DNA of 48,861 nt. Source: Candidatus Aquicultor sp. (GTDB taxonomy: Bacteria; Actinomycetota; Aquicultoria; Aquicultorales; Aquicultoraceae). Below the pieces are notes generated by a model. That model was not told the origin of the DNA and did not search any database. It was given only the letters and a program-made list of their open reading frames with translations. The DNA is taken from the NCBI GenBank assembly GCA_036504445.1, contig DASXVE010000003.1, positions 1 through 48,861 of the forward strand, given 5' to 3'. The position numbers and the translations under genes are program-made. Each line of letters starts with the position of its first letter. Positions within the stretch are counted from its first letter, which is position 1. This document shows positions 25,356-34,431 of the stretch, piece after piece.

Positions 25356-28187
25356 ATGCAACCGTATCAAATGACCGCAGAGGATGCGTATCGAGAGCTC
25401 AAGACATCGCCTAAGGGTTTAAACGATGAGGAAGCGCAGGTACGGTTAGAGGCTTATGGGCAGAACAAGCTTCCGGAGCCCAAGCGAAGACCGCTCATTT
25501 ATAAATTTCTGGCGAACCTTTACAATCTCCTGGCGATACTTCTCTGGGTTGGCGGCATTCTGGCACTCATCGGCGGTCTGCCGCAGCTCGCGTATGCCAT
25601 ATTCTTCGTCATCATCGTAAATGCGATATTTAGCTTCTTTCAGGAGTTTAAGGCTGAAAAGGCAACTGAAGCGCTGAGGCAATTATTGCCGAGTTACGCC
25701 AAGGTATCGCGGGATGGGGAGATAAAACAAGTACTGGCGGAGGATGTTGTACCGGGAGATTTACTGGTGCTGGATGAGGGTGATAATATCCCTGCCGATG
25801 GGCGTCTCGTTGATGCGTTTGAAATGAGAACCATCAACGCGGCGTTTACCGGTGAATCGGCGCCGTCTCGCCGCACGAAAGATGCTGTTTTACGCGAAAA
25901 CCTGCATATTACCGAAGCGCCGAACCTGGTTTTTGCCGGCACAAGTGTTGCGAGCGGCAACGGACGGGCAGTCGTCTACGCGACAGGGCAGAATACCGAA
26001 TTCGGAAAAATCGCCCAGCTTACTCAGACCATCAGCGATGAACTCAGCCCGCTTGAAAAAGAAGTCGCCAGGGCGGCGCAGGTCGTCGCGCTTCTCGCCA
26101 TCGGCATCGGCGTTGTACTCTTTGCTGTATCGATATTCTTAACGCCCCTCGGCATTACCAATAGCCTGCTATTTGCCATCGGCATTATCACGGCTAATGT
26201 CCCCGAAGGGCTTCTGCCCACCCTATCGCTGGCGTTGGCAATCGGTGTACAGCGAATGGTGCGGCGGCACGCGCTAATAAAGAAGCTGTCGAGCGTGGAG
26301 ACGCTTGGCTCGACCACCGTTATTTGTACCGATAAAACCGGTACCCTTACGCAAAACGAAATGACCGTTCGCGAAGTCTGGGTTGATGAAAAAGTCCTGG
26401 ATGTTTCCGGTGTCGGTTATGAACCTGTGGGTGATTATTACTATGAAGAGCGCAAATTACCCAAAGAGGAGCTTCAAAGATATGAGCAATTCTGGCGCTC
26501 GGCCGCATTCTGCAACACTTCGAGGCTTCTCCCGCCCGGCGATGGGAGGCGTAACTGGGCGATCGTCGGTGACCCGACGGAAGCCGCTCTTATAGTTGCC
26601 GCTCGCAAGGCGGGACTTGATCTCGACGCCGAACTCAAGAAGTTTCCACGGGTGTACCTCATCCCGTTTGAATCGGCCCGTAAGCGCATGTCGAGCATAC
26701 ATGAAGAAAACAGCGTCGATATCGCTTGTGTAAAGGGAGCGCCTAAAGAAACGCTGGACCTGAGCACCCGCATATGGCTTAACGGCCAAGTCGTCCCGCT
26801 TGCCGACGAAATCCGCGATCAGATAATTAAGGCTAACGATGATTTTGCGCGGCAGGGCTTACGCGTGCTTGCCGTCGCGTACCGAGAAGTCAGCTCCAAT
26901 ATAGGATTTACTGCGCAAACCGTTGAGAAAGACCTGGTGTTTCTGGGTTTAATGGCCATGCAAGACCCGCCACGCCCTGAAGTAGAGCATGCGGTCGCAG
27001 TCGCCCAGCGGGCCGGTATCCGAATTATCATGATCACGGGTGATTACGGGCTTACCGCGGAATCGATTGCACGGAAAATCGGGATCATTACGAGTGAGAG
27101 CCCGCGAATTATGACAGGCACCGAGCTTGATACGCTGTCCGATGCCGACCTTGAAACTATCCTCTACACGGGTGAGGTGATTTTCGCGCGTGTTGCTCCC
27201 GAGCACAAGCTTAAAATTGTCTCCGCATTCAAAGACAAAAGTGAGATTGTTGCGGTAACGGGTGACGGCGTTAATGACGCACCAGCTTTAAAGAGGGCCG
27301 ATATCGGGGTTGCTATGGGCATTACGGGAACCGACGTAGCAAAAGAAGCATCCGAGATGATTCTCACCGATGATAATTTTGCGAGCATCGTCGCTGCAAT
27401 CGAGGAAGGGCGAAGCGTATTCGATAATATTAAGAAGTTCGTGACGTATATTTTTGCGCACCTCACCCCGGAAGCGGTACCGTTTATCGTTTTTGTTCTT
27501 TCGGGCGGCTCGATCCCTCTTGCAATTACGGTACTGCAGATTCTTGCAATCGACCTCGGAACCGAGACGTTACCGGCACTTGCGCTCGGTGTCGAGCCGG
27601 CGGAACCGGGGATTATGGAACGCCCACCTCGCAAACGGGGCGAAGGCATAATCGATAGGTCACTCCTGTTCAGAGCATATGGTTTTATGGGAATCATTGA
27701 ATCGGTTCTCGTTATGGCCGGTTTCTTCTTTATCTTGTATTCGGGCGGTTGGCACCTGGGAACCCCGGATATAACCAGGTCGTCAAGCCCGCTGCACGGC
27801 TTATACCTGGCAGCTACAACCATGACATTTCTAGGTATTGTCGGGACACAGGTCGGAACGGTGTTTGCTTCGCGTACCAACCGGGCATCCGTATTTACAA
27901 TCGGCATATTTTCGAACATGTGGGTTGCATACGGAATTATCTTTGAATTGCTAATCGTAGCGGCGATCATATACATTCCGTTTTTACAGGATATTTTCGG
28001 AACGACGTCTGTCGGTGTTGTCGAGTGGTCATTGGCGCTTGTTTTTGGTGTCATCATATTTCTTGCCGACGAAGCACGCAAAGCGTATGTGCGCAGGAAT
28101 ATCCCGCCTTCCGAGCGGACATACTATGAGCGGGAGCCCAAGACGAAGGCTGAAATTATAGCTGTACGCAAAGGTGAGGCCGCATAA
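25356..28187 (+). CDS. P-type cation ATPase, Na+/K+-ATPase-like (type IIC-like)
   Basis: Membrane pump of 943 residues. It has the cation ATPase N-domain, about ten membrane helices, the actuator TGES (about 166-169), the phosphorylation site ICTDKTGTLTQNE near 322-334, the KGAP nucleotide site near 455 and the hinge VTGDGVNDAPALK near 635. M4 reads NVPEGLLPTLSLALA and M6 LQILAIDLGTETLPALALG, close to the Na+/K+-ATPase patterns (NVPEGLL, DLGTD) and unlike the PEGLPAVVT of Ca2+ pumps. I infer Na+ or K+ movement, not Ca2+. Two TrkA-type potassium regulators follow within 35 nt and 12 nt, supporting a monovalent cation role. Confidence 0.88.
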   Translation: MQPYQMTAEDAYRELKTSPKGLNDEEAQVRLEAYGQNKLPEPKRRPLIYKFLANLYNLLAILLWVGGILALIGGLPQLAYAIFFVIIVNAIFSFFQEFKAEKATEALRQLLPSYAKVSRDGEIKQVLAEDVVPGDLLVLDEGDNIPADGRLVDAFEMRTINAAFTGESAPSRRTKDAVLRENLHITEAPNLVFAGTSVASGNGRAVVYATGQNTEFGKIAQLTQTISDELSPLEKEVARAAQVVALLAIGIGVVLFAVSIFLTPLGITNSLLFAIGIITANVPEGLLPTLSLALAIGVQRMVRRHALIKKLSSVETLGSTTVICTDKTGTLTQNEMTVREVWVDEKVLDVSGVGYEPVGDYYYEERKLPKEELQRYEQFWRSAAFCNTSRLLPPGDGRRNWAIVGDPTEAALIVAARKAGLDLDAELKKFPRVYLIPFESARKRMSSIHEENSVDIACVKGAPKETLDLSTRIWLNGQVVPLADEIRDQIIKANDDFARQGLRVLAVAYREVSSNIGFTAQTVEKDLVFLGLMAMQDPPRPEVEHAVAVAQRAGIRIIMITGDYGLTAESIARKIGIITSESPRIMTGTELDTLSDADLETILYTGEVIFARVAPEHKLKIVSAFKDKSEIVAVTGDGVNDAPALKRADIGVAMGITGTDVAKEASEMILTDDNFASIVAAIEEGRSVFDNIKKFVTYIFAHLTPEAVPFIVFVLSGGSIPLAITVLQILAIDLGTETLPALALGVEPAEPGIMERPPRKRGEGIIDRSLLFRAYGFMGIIESVLVMAGFFFILYSGGWHLGTPDITRSSSPLHGLYLAATTMTFLGIVGTQVGTVFASRTNRASVFTIGIFSNMWVAYGIIFELLIVAAIIYIPFLQDIFGTTSVGVVEWSLALVFGVIIFLADEARKAYVRRNIPPSERTYYEREPKTKAEIIAVRKGEAA

Positions 28188-28220
28188 AGCGAGTACAGAA
28201 TTGGTATATAAGAGGTAGGG

Positions 28221-28883
28221 GTGATAGCCTTGCGCATAATAATTGTAGGATGTGGGCGTTTAGGGTCCGAGCTTGCGAACTCACTATGGCTCGACCGTCA
28301 TGACATCGCTGTTATCGATGAAGATCCTGAGGCGTTTAAGCGGCTGGTAAAAACGTTTACGGGTGAGCGAATCACCGGTCACGCGCTCGATCAGGAGACA
28401 CTGCTTGCAGCAAAAACCACCGAAGCCGATGCATTTGTTTCGGTGACGGGCGATGACAACTTAAATATTATCTCCGCTCGCATCGCGCGCGAGATATATT
28501 TCGTACCTCGAGTTGTGACCAGGATATACGATCCGATTCGCGCCAATATCTACGAGCGGCTGGGCGTGTCGACGGTTTCAACGACGGCGTGGGCTGTCAG
28601 TAAGATCGAAGACCTCATATTCCACCGTGCGCTCGATACCCAGCTGAGTTTTGGAAACGGGGAAGTCGAGCTTGTCCGTGTTGCAATACCGGTAGGTTTG
28701 TTCGGGAAGACAGTCGACAGCATAACGATACCGGGGGAGCTGCAGGTGGCTGTTATTACCAGGCACGGAAGACCGTTCATTCCGACGCTCGGCACCGTAT
28801 TCGAATCGGGCGATGTAGCTCGCATAGTAGTCTCACGCGCTGCGACAGACCGCCTGGAAGAGTTTATTAGCGCCGTCGCGTAA
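28221..28883 (+). CDS. TrkA/KtrA-family potassium regulatory protein (first copy)
   Basis: Cytoplasmic gating subunit of K+ channels or transporters. The 220-residue protein has a TrkA-N Rossmann domain with GCGRLGSELANSL near 10-22 and the acidic strand end IDED near 32-35, then a TrkA-C domain (about 140-218). Start may be GTG 28221 or TTG 28230, which has the better-spaced SD (GTAGGGG). It lies 33 nt after the Na+/K+-like ATPase and 12 nt before a second TrkA protein. No TrkH/KtrB membrane subunit is in the window. Confidence 0.87.
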   Translation: MIALRIIIVGCGRLGSELANSLWLDRHDIAVIDEDPEAFKRLVKTFTGERITGHALDQETLLAAKTTEADAFVSVTGDDNLNIISARIAREIYFVPRVVTRIYDPIRANIYERLGVSTVSTTAWAVSKIEDLIFHRALDTQLSFGNGEVELVRVAIPVGLFGKTVDSITIPGELQVAVITRHGRPFIPTLGTVFESGDVARIVVSRAATDRLEEFISAVA

Positions 28884-28895
28884 GGGGGGCAGATA

Positions 28896-29552
28896 ATGTA
28901 TATCTTAATAGCCGGAGCCGGAAAAGTTGGCCGCTATCTCGCGCTTCATTTAAGCGAGGCGCATCAAATCGGTTCCATTGATCTTAACGATGAGCATTTA
29001 TCGCAACTTCAAGGGAAGCCTAATATATCACTCTATAAGGGTGATGCGACCGACCCGAGAACGCTCGAAGAAGCCGGGATTCAACGCGCCGACTTGGTGG
29101 CGTCGGTTACCGGTGATGACGAGGATAATCTTGTTATCGCACAGTTGGCAAAACAAGTGTATGAAGTGCCGCGCGTGATCGGCAGGGTGAATGATCCGAG
29201 AAACCAGTGGTTGTTTACAAAGCGGTGGGGCGTCGATATTGCGGTTAGCAGCCCCCAGATAATACTCCAGCTCATTTCCGAGGAAGTAACACTAGGAGAA
29301 GTCATAACCTTGTTGAAGCTTAAGGTCGGCGAGCTGTCACTCGTTGAGGTTACCGTGCCGGAGGCATCACCAGCGGTTAAGAGAACGCTAATGGATATAA
29401 GTTTACCTGAGAATGTTGTTGCAGTTGCCATTTTGCGCGGCACGGACATAATGGTGCCGCGCGGAAACACAGTTGTCGAGTCGGGCGACACCGTGTTATT
29501 GGTAACACGACCTGAGTTGGAAAAAGATATCAGAATGCGGTTAGCCGGTTAG
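28896..29552 (+). CDS. TrkA/KtrA-family potassium regulatory protein (second copy)
   Basis: The 218-residue paralogue of the preceding gene: GAGKVGRYLALHL near 6-18, SIDLNDEHL near 29-37, the conserved ASVTGDDEDNLVIAQLAK near 70-87, and a TrkA-C domain at the end. AAGGGGGG precedes ATG. The tandem arrangement suggests two regulators working on one channel, as in CeuA/CeuB- or KtrA-like pairs, but the channel lies elsewhere. Confidence 0.88.
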   Translation: MYILIAGAGKVGRYLALHLSEAHQIGSIDLNDEHLSQLQGKPNISLYKGDATDPRTLEEAGIQRADLVASVTGDDEDNLVIAQLAKQVYEVPRVIGRVNDPRNQWLFTKRWGVDIAVSSPQIILQLISEEVTLGEVITLLKLKVGELSLVEVTVPEASPAVKRTLMDISLPENVVAVAILRGTDIMVPRGNTVVESGDTVLLVTRPELEKDIRMRLAG

Positions 29553-29579
29553 AAAAACGCCGGGTGCTTTTTTGTGCCA

Positions 29580-30236
29580 TTATTCTTGCGTGAAGAATTC
29601 AAAGAGGCAGTGTGCTACTACATCAGCGCCTTGCGAGCCGAGATGAACGCCGTCGATCGTTAGCATATATTCTTCTTGATGACCTGCCGCTCGCAGTTCG
29701 GCGGTTCGCTCCCGAAACGCTGGTGCGACATCGATTAGATTACAGTGTTTTTGGTAGGCGAGCGTTCTGATGCGGTCGTTTATAATCGCTAAACGCTCCG
29801 TCAGTTCAAACCCGACATCACCCTCCAGCCCCGTTGTAGTGCAGACCGCTATGTTATCGGTAGCAGAGCGCATTGAGTCGATGAGTGTGCTGTAATTGCC
29901 GCTGAAGTGATCTATTAGATGCCGCGTAGCGGATTGCTGCCCGGAACCTGCGCTCAATGCCGGATCGGCCATGAATATCGATTCGTAATAGACATCGTTG
30001 ATACCGACCAGCACAACCACCCAATCCGGTTTGCGCATAACAACATCGCGGTCTACCCGGCTGATTAAATCGCCGACCATATCGCCATCCCGGCCCGCGT
30101 TCACAAACTTCAGCGCGTCCATAATGCCGTTTTCTCGAAAGAGTTGCATTAGCGCCGCTATGTAGTTGCTGCCAAAATTAGCCTTGGTAATGCTATCGCC
30201 AAAAAAGACTACTGTATCGCCATTTTTTAATCTCAT
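29580..30236 (-). CDS. SGNH/GDSL-type hydrolase
   Basis: Esterase/lipase-like enzyme of 218 residues. Block I is FFGDSITK with the nucleophile Ser near 15, block II Gly is in NAGRDGD, block III is VLVGINDVY with Asn near 79, and block V is DGVHLGSQG with Asp and His near 196-199. There is no signal peptide, so it acts in the cytoplasm. It lies 14 nt downstream of the PLC-like gene on the same strand and probably shares its transcript. Confidence 0.87.
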   Translation of the reverse strand: MRLKNGDTVVFFGDSITKANFGSNYIAALMQLFRENGIMDALKFVNAGRDGDMVGDLISRVDRDVVMRKPDWVVVLVGINDVYYESIFMADPALSAGSGQQSATRHLIDHFSGNYSTLIDSMRSATDNIAVCTTTGLEGDVGFELTERLAIINDRIRTLAYQKHCNLIDVAPAFRERTAELRAAGHQEEYMLTIDGVHLGSQGADVVAHCLFEFFTQE

Positions 30237-30250
30237 CTTTTGTTAGCGGC

Positions 30251-30718
30251 TTATATGCCTATCGCCAGTCGATATTGCCGCATATACTCCTTTGTAATAG
30301 TCTCGAGTCGCTCAAGTCGCCCGCTGGAAAGGTCCTCATCGGGGTTATATCGACGCAGCCTAACGGTGCGTCCGAATATTTTAACATTCCACGGGCCTAT
30401 CCAATGGTAGCCGTATACCGGCCAGGCCCCGTGGCCTATCCAATCTTGCACGCTGTGGAGGCTCGTGCCCAGGTCTTCCAGGTTTGAAGACCGTATTGCT
30501 TGGCCGAGGTAGTAGCTTGCGTACCAGAGTTGGGTAGGCAATCCGCCCAGTAAAGCAAGCCAGTTCGTGTTGAGATGCCGGCCGCGCTGGTAACGCTCAT
30601 CCGGCTTAAGGATATCTACCTGCCAATCGGCAAGCGCAATTGCCTTGGCGTCGGCTTCAGAGAAACCGGCTTCAAGCGCCCATGTGTAGGTTTTGTAGTA
30701 ATGTATCAGTTTACCCAT
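30251..30718 (-). CDS. Zinc-dependent phospholipase C-like protein
   Basis: The 155-residue protein contains GTSLHSVQDWIGHGAWPVYG near 90-109, which resembles the metal-binding HxxQDxxxH core of the zinc-dependent phospholipase C / S1-P1 nuclease group, with more His and Asp near the N-terminus (HYYKTY, ADWQVD). It is shorter than characterised PLCs and has no signal peptide, so the substrate is unknown. An ATG at 30754 opens the same frame; neither start has a strong SD. It pairs with the SGNH hydrolase gene. Confidence 0.6.
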   Translation of the reverse strand: MGKLIHYYKTYTWALEAGFSEADAKAIALADWQVDILKPDERYQRGRHLNTNWLALLGGLPTQLWYASYYLGQAIRSSNLEDLGTSLHSVQDWIGHGAWPVYGYHWIGPWNVKIFGRTVRLRRYNPDEDLSSGRLERLETITKEYMRQYRLAIGI

Positions 30719-30754
30719 AGCATATATACCGATAGATCTGTTTAACCATAGCAT

Positions 30755-31051
30755 TTACGCCGGTGACTCAGCTTGCCCTTGGCTTTAGCAGTAATATATC
30801 AATTTACCTATTGTTTATATAGTAATACATCGATTAGACACAATCTTACGCTGAGAGTGCCGTGTAAACCATAGACTGCTTCAAAAGCCGTTGCCTGTTA
30901 CGATTCGTAATTTGTACAGTTTACGGTCATTTTTTAATACCGCAGAGGGTCGCTATTGTAAACGGTTTCAAAATCCCGAACATGGATATATTAGGTATGA
31001 CTGGAAAGTAAGCGAAGCCTTTATTAATAAACGCTGTTCAGTGAGGTATCT
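30755..31051. other. AT-rich region without a gene
   Basis: Contains two imperfect direct copies of AGTAATAyATCrATT near 30789 and 30827, which may belong to the promoter region of the minus-strand PLC-like gene. No ORF is convincing. Confidence 0.35.
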
Positions 31052-31301
31052 ATGGGTTTATTACCCTGTGGAATGCTTGCACTGGTTGAGCTGCGCGCTG
31101 GCAACAGGTTCCCCTGTTATCGGGGCGGTGGTGATGATAGCGTTTGGAATTGGCACAATCCCTGGGCTTGCCGGATTCGGAGTAGCTACCAGGCTGATCG
31201 GTATGCGAGCACAAGGCATGTTGCTCAAGGCAGGGGCCGTCATCATTATTGCGGCAGGCGCTTCATTGCTGATACGCAGCATTCCGCTCTTACACGGCTA
31301 A
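31052..31301 (+). pseudogene. Frameshifted remnant of a TauE/SafE-type exporter (C-terminal half)
   Basis: Frame 1 from ATG 31052, with GTGAGG upstream, begins MGLLPCGMLAL, the mid-protein motif of sulfite-exporter TauE/SafE-like proteins. The motif should continue with ALATGSPxxGAxxMxAFGxGT; that continuation (LSCALATGSPVIGAVVMIAFGIGTIP) is in another frame from about 31085 to the stop at 31299, including R-x-L-K and a last helix. The first half of the family is missing. I infer a decayed gene; a sequencing error could explain the shift but not the missing half. Confidence 0.55.
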
Positions 31302-31429
31302 ACGATGCTGATAATATGCCGCAGAGCGGGTGTTTGGCCAGGTCTAAATCAGGCGCGGCAAGGCTTACGATGCCTCAGTTAGTATGATATACTGACGCAT
31401 GCCGGCTCCGTAGTGAAGAGGGAATCCAT

Positions 31430-32245
31430 ATGCATCGCGCACGCACCAATATTACTATCAGCAAATTTGTATTGGTCATTATTTTGGCTCCGCTTGTGAC
31501 TTTGCTAACGGCAACCCCCGCTTACGCTATGCATATTTCGGAAGGGATATTGCCGCTGCCATGGGCACTTTTCTGGTATGTAGTCGCGATACCGTTTGTT
31601 ATAAAGGGCACCATCGCGATGCGCAAGAACAGCCGCAATATACCGGCGTTTATGCCGTTTGTCGGTATGGTGTCGGCCGCCGTCTTTATTATCTCAGCCT
31701 TGCCAATACCCGTGCCGGTCGCGGGCACATGTTCTCATCCCGCAGGTACGGGGCTTGCCGCAATGTTGATCGGGCCGTTTCCAACAATTGTATCCGCCTC
31801 GATTGCGCTGCTCATACAGGCGCTGTTTTTAGCACACGGCGGCATATCAACGTGGGGCGCGGACGTTGTTTCAATGGGAGTAGTAGGGGCGATATCGGGT
31901 TATATTACATATAAGGTATCTGTTAAACTGAAACTACCGCTTACGGTAGCGGCCTTTTTGACAGGCGTTGTATCCGATTGGGCGACATATACAACAACAT
32001 CATTAGAATTAGCACTCGGACTTAGCAACCGGCAATCATTTCTTGCCTTATTTAAAGCGATATTTATCGCGTTTATTCCTACGCAGCTTCCAATCGGGAT
32101 TCTCGAAGGCTTTGCCGCCGCAGGCTTGTTTGCTTTTGTTCTTAAGCGGAGACCCGATATCTTTATAGCGCTCGGGATAATAACTGAAAGCCAAATTGTG
32201 GTTAAGGGTGGTGAGCATGAAAATCCAGCTTTTCAAACAGATTAG
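31430..32245 (+). CDS. cbiM: CbiM, cobalt ECF transporter substrate-specific component
   Basis: Membrane protein that binds Co2+ (or Ni2+) for the CbiMNQO importer. The 271-residue protein has a signal peptide (about 1-33, ending TPAYA) whose removal would expose AMHISEGILP; the Met-His-Ile start is the metal-binding end of CbiM. AGTCSHPAGTGLAA near 98 is the second family signature, and about seven membrane helices follow. GAGGG lies before ATG. It overlaps cbiN by 29 nt. No cobalamin riboswitch is visible upstream. Co versus Ni cannot be settled from sequence. Confidence 0.92.
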   Translation: MHRARTNITISKFVLVIILAPLVTLLTATPAYAMHISEGILPLPWALFWYVVAIPFVIKGTIAMRKNSRNIPAFMPFVGMVSAAVFIISALPIPVPVAGTCSHPAGTGLAAMLIGPFPTIVSASIALLIQALFLAHGGISTWGADVVSMGVVGAISGYITYKVSVKLKLPLTVAAFLTGVVSDWATYTTTSLELALGLSNRQSFLALFKAIFIAFIPTQLPIGILEGFAAAGLFAFVLKRRPDIFIALGIITESQIVVKGGEHENPAFQTD

Positions 32246-32666
32246 TACAGCTATAAGAAGCATCGGGTTAGCCTGCATGCTTGCTATTACGGCCTTGCAT
32301 ACAACCGCCGGCGTCTCATGGGCTGCTAGCTGGGAGGGCGTTGATAAAACAGTCATAGAAAAGATCGCCGCGCAGAACGGGCAACCCGTGGCAAAGCCGC
32401 TTATCGATATCGGCCAAGGCGACATCTTACTGTTTGTATTTCTGGTTGCCGGTGTTATCAGCGGTTTTGTTCTGGGATACTTTTGGCGGGCACTGTTTGT
32501 TGATAGCAGGGTTAGCAGGAAACAACGAGAGATTTACGTTGCCAATATCCGGCAGGCATATGAAGATGCCGCCAAGATTCACATAAAGACCGAGGAGCCG
32601 TCCGCTGCCAAGAAGCCCCGATTACACCTTGTCCACCAGGAGAAGGATACGGATGGCAAAGGGTAG
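32217..32666 (+). CDS. cbiN: CbiN-like small component of the cobalt transporter
   Basis: The 149-residue protein has an N-terminal signal or membrane segment (about 14-36), an outside loop with WEGVDKTVIEK, a second membrane helix (about 69-92) and a charged cytoplasmic tail. The two-helix layout and position between CbiM and CbiQ match CbiN, though the tail is longer than usual. ATG 32217 with AAGGGTGGTGAG upstream is preferred over an earlier GTG. It overlaps both neighbours (29 nt and 14 nt). Confidence 0.78.
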   Translation: MKIQLFKQISTAIRSIGLACMLAITALHTTAGVSWAASWEGVDKTVIEKIAAQNGQPVAKPLIDIGQGDILLFVFLVAGVISGFVLGYFWRALFVDSRVSRKQREIYVANIRQAYEDAAKIHIKTEEPSAAKKPRLHLVHQEKDTDGKG

Positions 32667-33438
32667 CATAGAGCTTTTTTCGGACTATTTTGCCCACGAA
32701 ACCAATCCGGCAAGCATCACGGATGCTCGCATAAAGCTCGTATTTACGCTGATTATGCTGGTTCTCGTGCTTATTAATGGCAACATCGTGATCGCTCTTG
32801 CCGTGGCAATAACGAGTATTTGTGCGCTTTGCGCCATACGGATTCCCCTGAAGCTCGTTTTTGGCCGCTTTATCGCGCCCCTGCTTATAGCATGCATGCT
32901 TGTTGTTTTGCAGAGCCTTGTCACCGGTTCGACGGCATTGTTTGAACTGCGGTTTGCCGGATATCACATAGACTTTTACTACGAGGGGCTCATCAAGGGC
33001 AGTGTTATTGCCGGAAGAGTTATTGCAGGCGTTGCATTAATGGTGTTCCTGAGCATGACGACGCCCGTATATTCAATCCTTGGCGCACTGCGTTTCTTTA
33101 GAGTGCCGGACGGATGGCTTGAAGTCATGGCGTTTGCATATCGCTATATCTTTGTTTTTGTTGAGGAAGTCCAGGCGATAATGGATTCGCAGCGCTTACG
33201 GCTAGGTTATAGCGGTCTGGCTACGAGCCTGCGCTCGTGGGGAATTCTTACCGGCTCGTTATTCATTAGGGCATACGACCAGGCGCAAGCAACACATGAG
33301 GCTATGTTGCTTCGAGGCTATGATGGTTCACTGCATCTACAGGCGCCGGATAGACTGGTAGCCCGCGACATATACACAGCGTGTATTATGGCAGGGATTA
33401 TCGTAATTCTGCTTCTAGCGCAAGTATTCGGAGGGTAA
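32653..33438 (+). CDS. cbiQ: CbiQ, cobalt ECF transporter T component
   Basis: Transmembrane coupling protein of the importer, 261 residues with about five or six membrane helices. The region EVQAIMDSQRLRLGYSG and later EAMLLRGYDG are the two coupling motifs (Ala-Arg-Gly type) that contact the ATPase. The frame runs back to 32629, but ATG 32653 follows AGAAGGA. It overlaps cbiN and its stop is 1 nt before the cbiO start. Confidence 0.92.
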   Translation: MAKGSIELFSDYFAHETNPASITDARIKLVFTLIMLVLVLINGNIVIALAVAITSICALCAIRIPLKLVFGRFIAPLLIACMLVVLQSLVTGSTALFELRFAGYHIDFYYEGLIKGSVIAGRVIAGVALMVFLSMTTPVYSILGALRFFRVPDGWLEVMAFAYRYIFVFVEEVQAIMDSQRLRLGYSGLATSLRSWGILTGSLFIRAYDQAQATHEAMLLRGYDGSLHLQAPDRLVARDIYTACIMAGIIVILLLAQVFGG

Positions 33439-33439
33439 T

Positions 33440-34288
33440 GTGGCGTATCTCGAAATCAACGGTCTCTCATACACATTTGAAGACGGCACCAAAGCGCTCG
33501 ATAGTATAACGGTGTCCGTAAAGAAGGGTGAATTCGTAGGGCTGCTCGCTTCCAACGGTGGCGGAAAAACCACCCTCTTAAAAGCGCTGGTCGGTCTTTA
33601 TCCCGCGAAACCGGGGGCTATTAAAATCGATGACGTCTCGCTCTCCAGCATGAGCCGCCGCGATATATCGCGAATGGTCGGCCTGGTATTTCAGAACCCA
33701 AACGATCAACTCTTCGCAGCTACCGTCGCGGAAGATGTTGCGTTTGGCCCGCGCAATTTGAAACTAGATGAGAGTTCGGTCGCAGAGCGGGTCCAACGGG
33801 CGCTTGAACTTGTCGGCATCGCTCATTTGGCTAAGAAACCGGTGCACAGGCTGAGCTTCGGGCAGCAAAAAAAAGCAAGTATCGCGGGTATCCTGGCGAT
33901 GGAGCCGGAGTTGTTGTTGCTTGACGAGCCCACGGCGGGTCTTGATCCAAAAAGCGAAGCAAGCCTTCTGCAAATGCTGGAGAGGCTCAATAAAGAAAAT
34001 GGCGTGACGATAATCGTCGCTACTCACATGGTAGATCTTATGCCGCTTTTCGTCGATCGCATTTTCGTCCTTAAGGAAGGTCGGCTAACGCTTGAAGGCA
34101 CGCCGGAAGAAGTATTCTCAAGCACGCAGGTCATGGAAGAGGTCGATTTGCGCCTGCCGTACATCGCCCATCTTGTCGAAGAATTAAAGCATAAGGATAA
34201 TGTCCAGGTGGATGAGCTGCCGCTCACAATTAAAGACGCACGGAAGAAACTCATATCGATAATTTCCGAGGGGGCGTCGCGCGTATAA
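33440..34288 (+). CDS. cbiO: CbiO, cobalt ECF transporter ATPase
   Basis: ATP-hydrolysing subunit, 282 residues. Walker A is SNGGGKTT (about 38-45; usual form PNGAGKST), Q-loop is VFQNPNDQLF, the signature is LSFGQQKKASIAG near 135, Walker B is LLLLDEPTAGLD and the switch His is in VATHMVD. Start is GTG with GGAGGG before it. Last gene of cbiMNQO; no cobalamin synthesis gene follows in the window. Confidence 0.93.
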   Translation: MAYLEINGLSYTFEDGTKALDSITVSVKKGEFVGLLASNGGGKTTLLKALVGLYPAKPGAIKIDDVSLSSMSRRDISRMVGLVFQNPNDQLFAATVAEDVAFGPRNLKLDESSVAERVQRALELVGIAHLAKKPVHRLSFGQQKKASIAGILAMEPELLLLDEPTAGLDPKSEASLLQMLERLNKENGVTIIVATHMVDLMPLFVDRIFVLKEGRLTLEGTPEEVFSSTQVMEEVDLRLPYIAHLVEELKHKDNVQVDELPLTIKDARKKLISIISEGASRV

Positions 34289-34431
34289 TTTTAGGGAATT
34301 ATTACCACGGCAACGAAAGACATTTTTTGCACAAGCATGTCAATTCTGTATCAAATACTGGTAAAGTTAGGCATAATAAGGTAATTTAGAGAACGTAAGG
34401 TCTAACGTGAGCTAGGCGGGGAGGGAGTCGC

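Noticed and set aside
30891-31301. 136-residue intact gene
   Set aside because: The N-terminal half has no similarity to a family, while the exporter motif GLLPCGM lies in another frame; a frameshifted remnant fits better.
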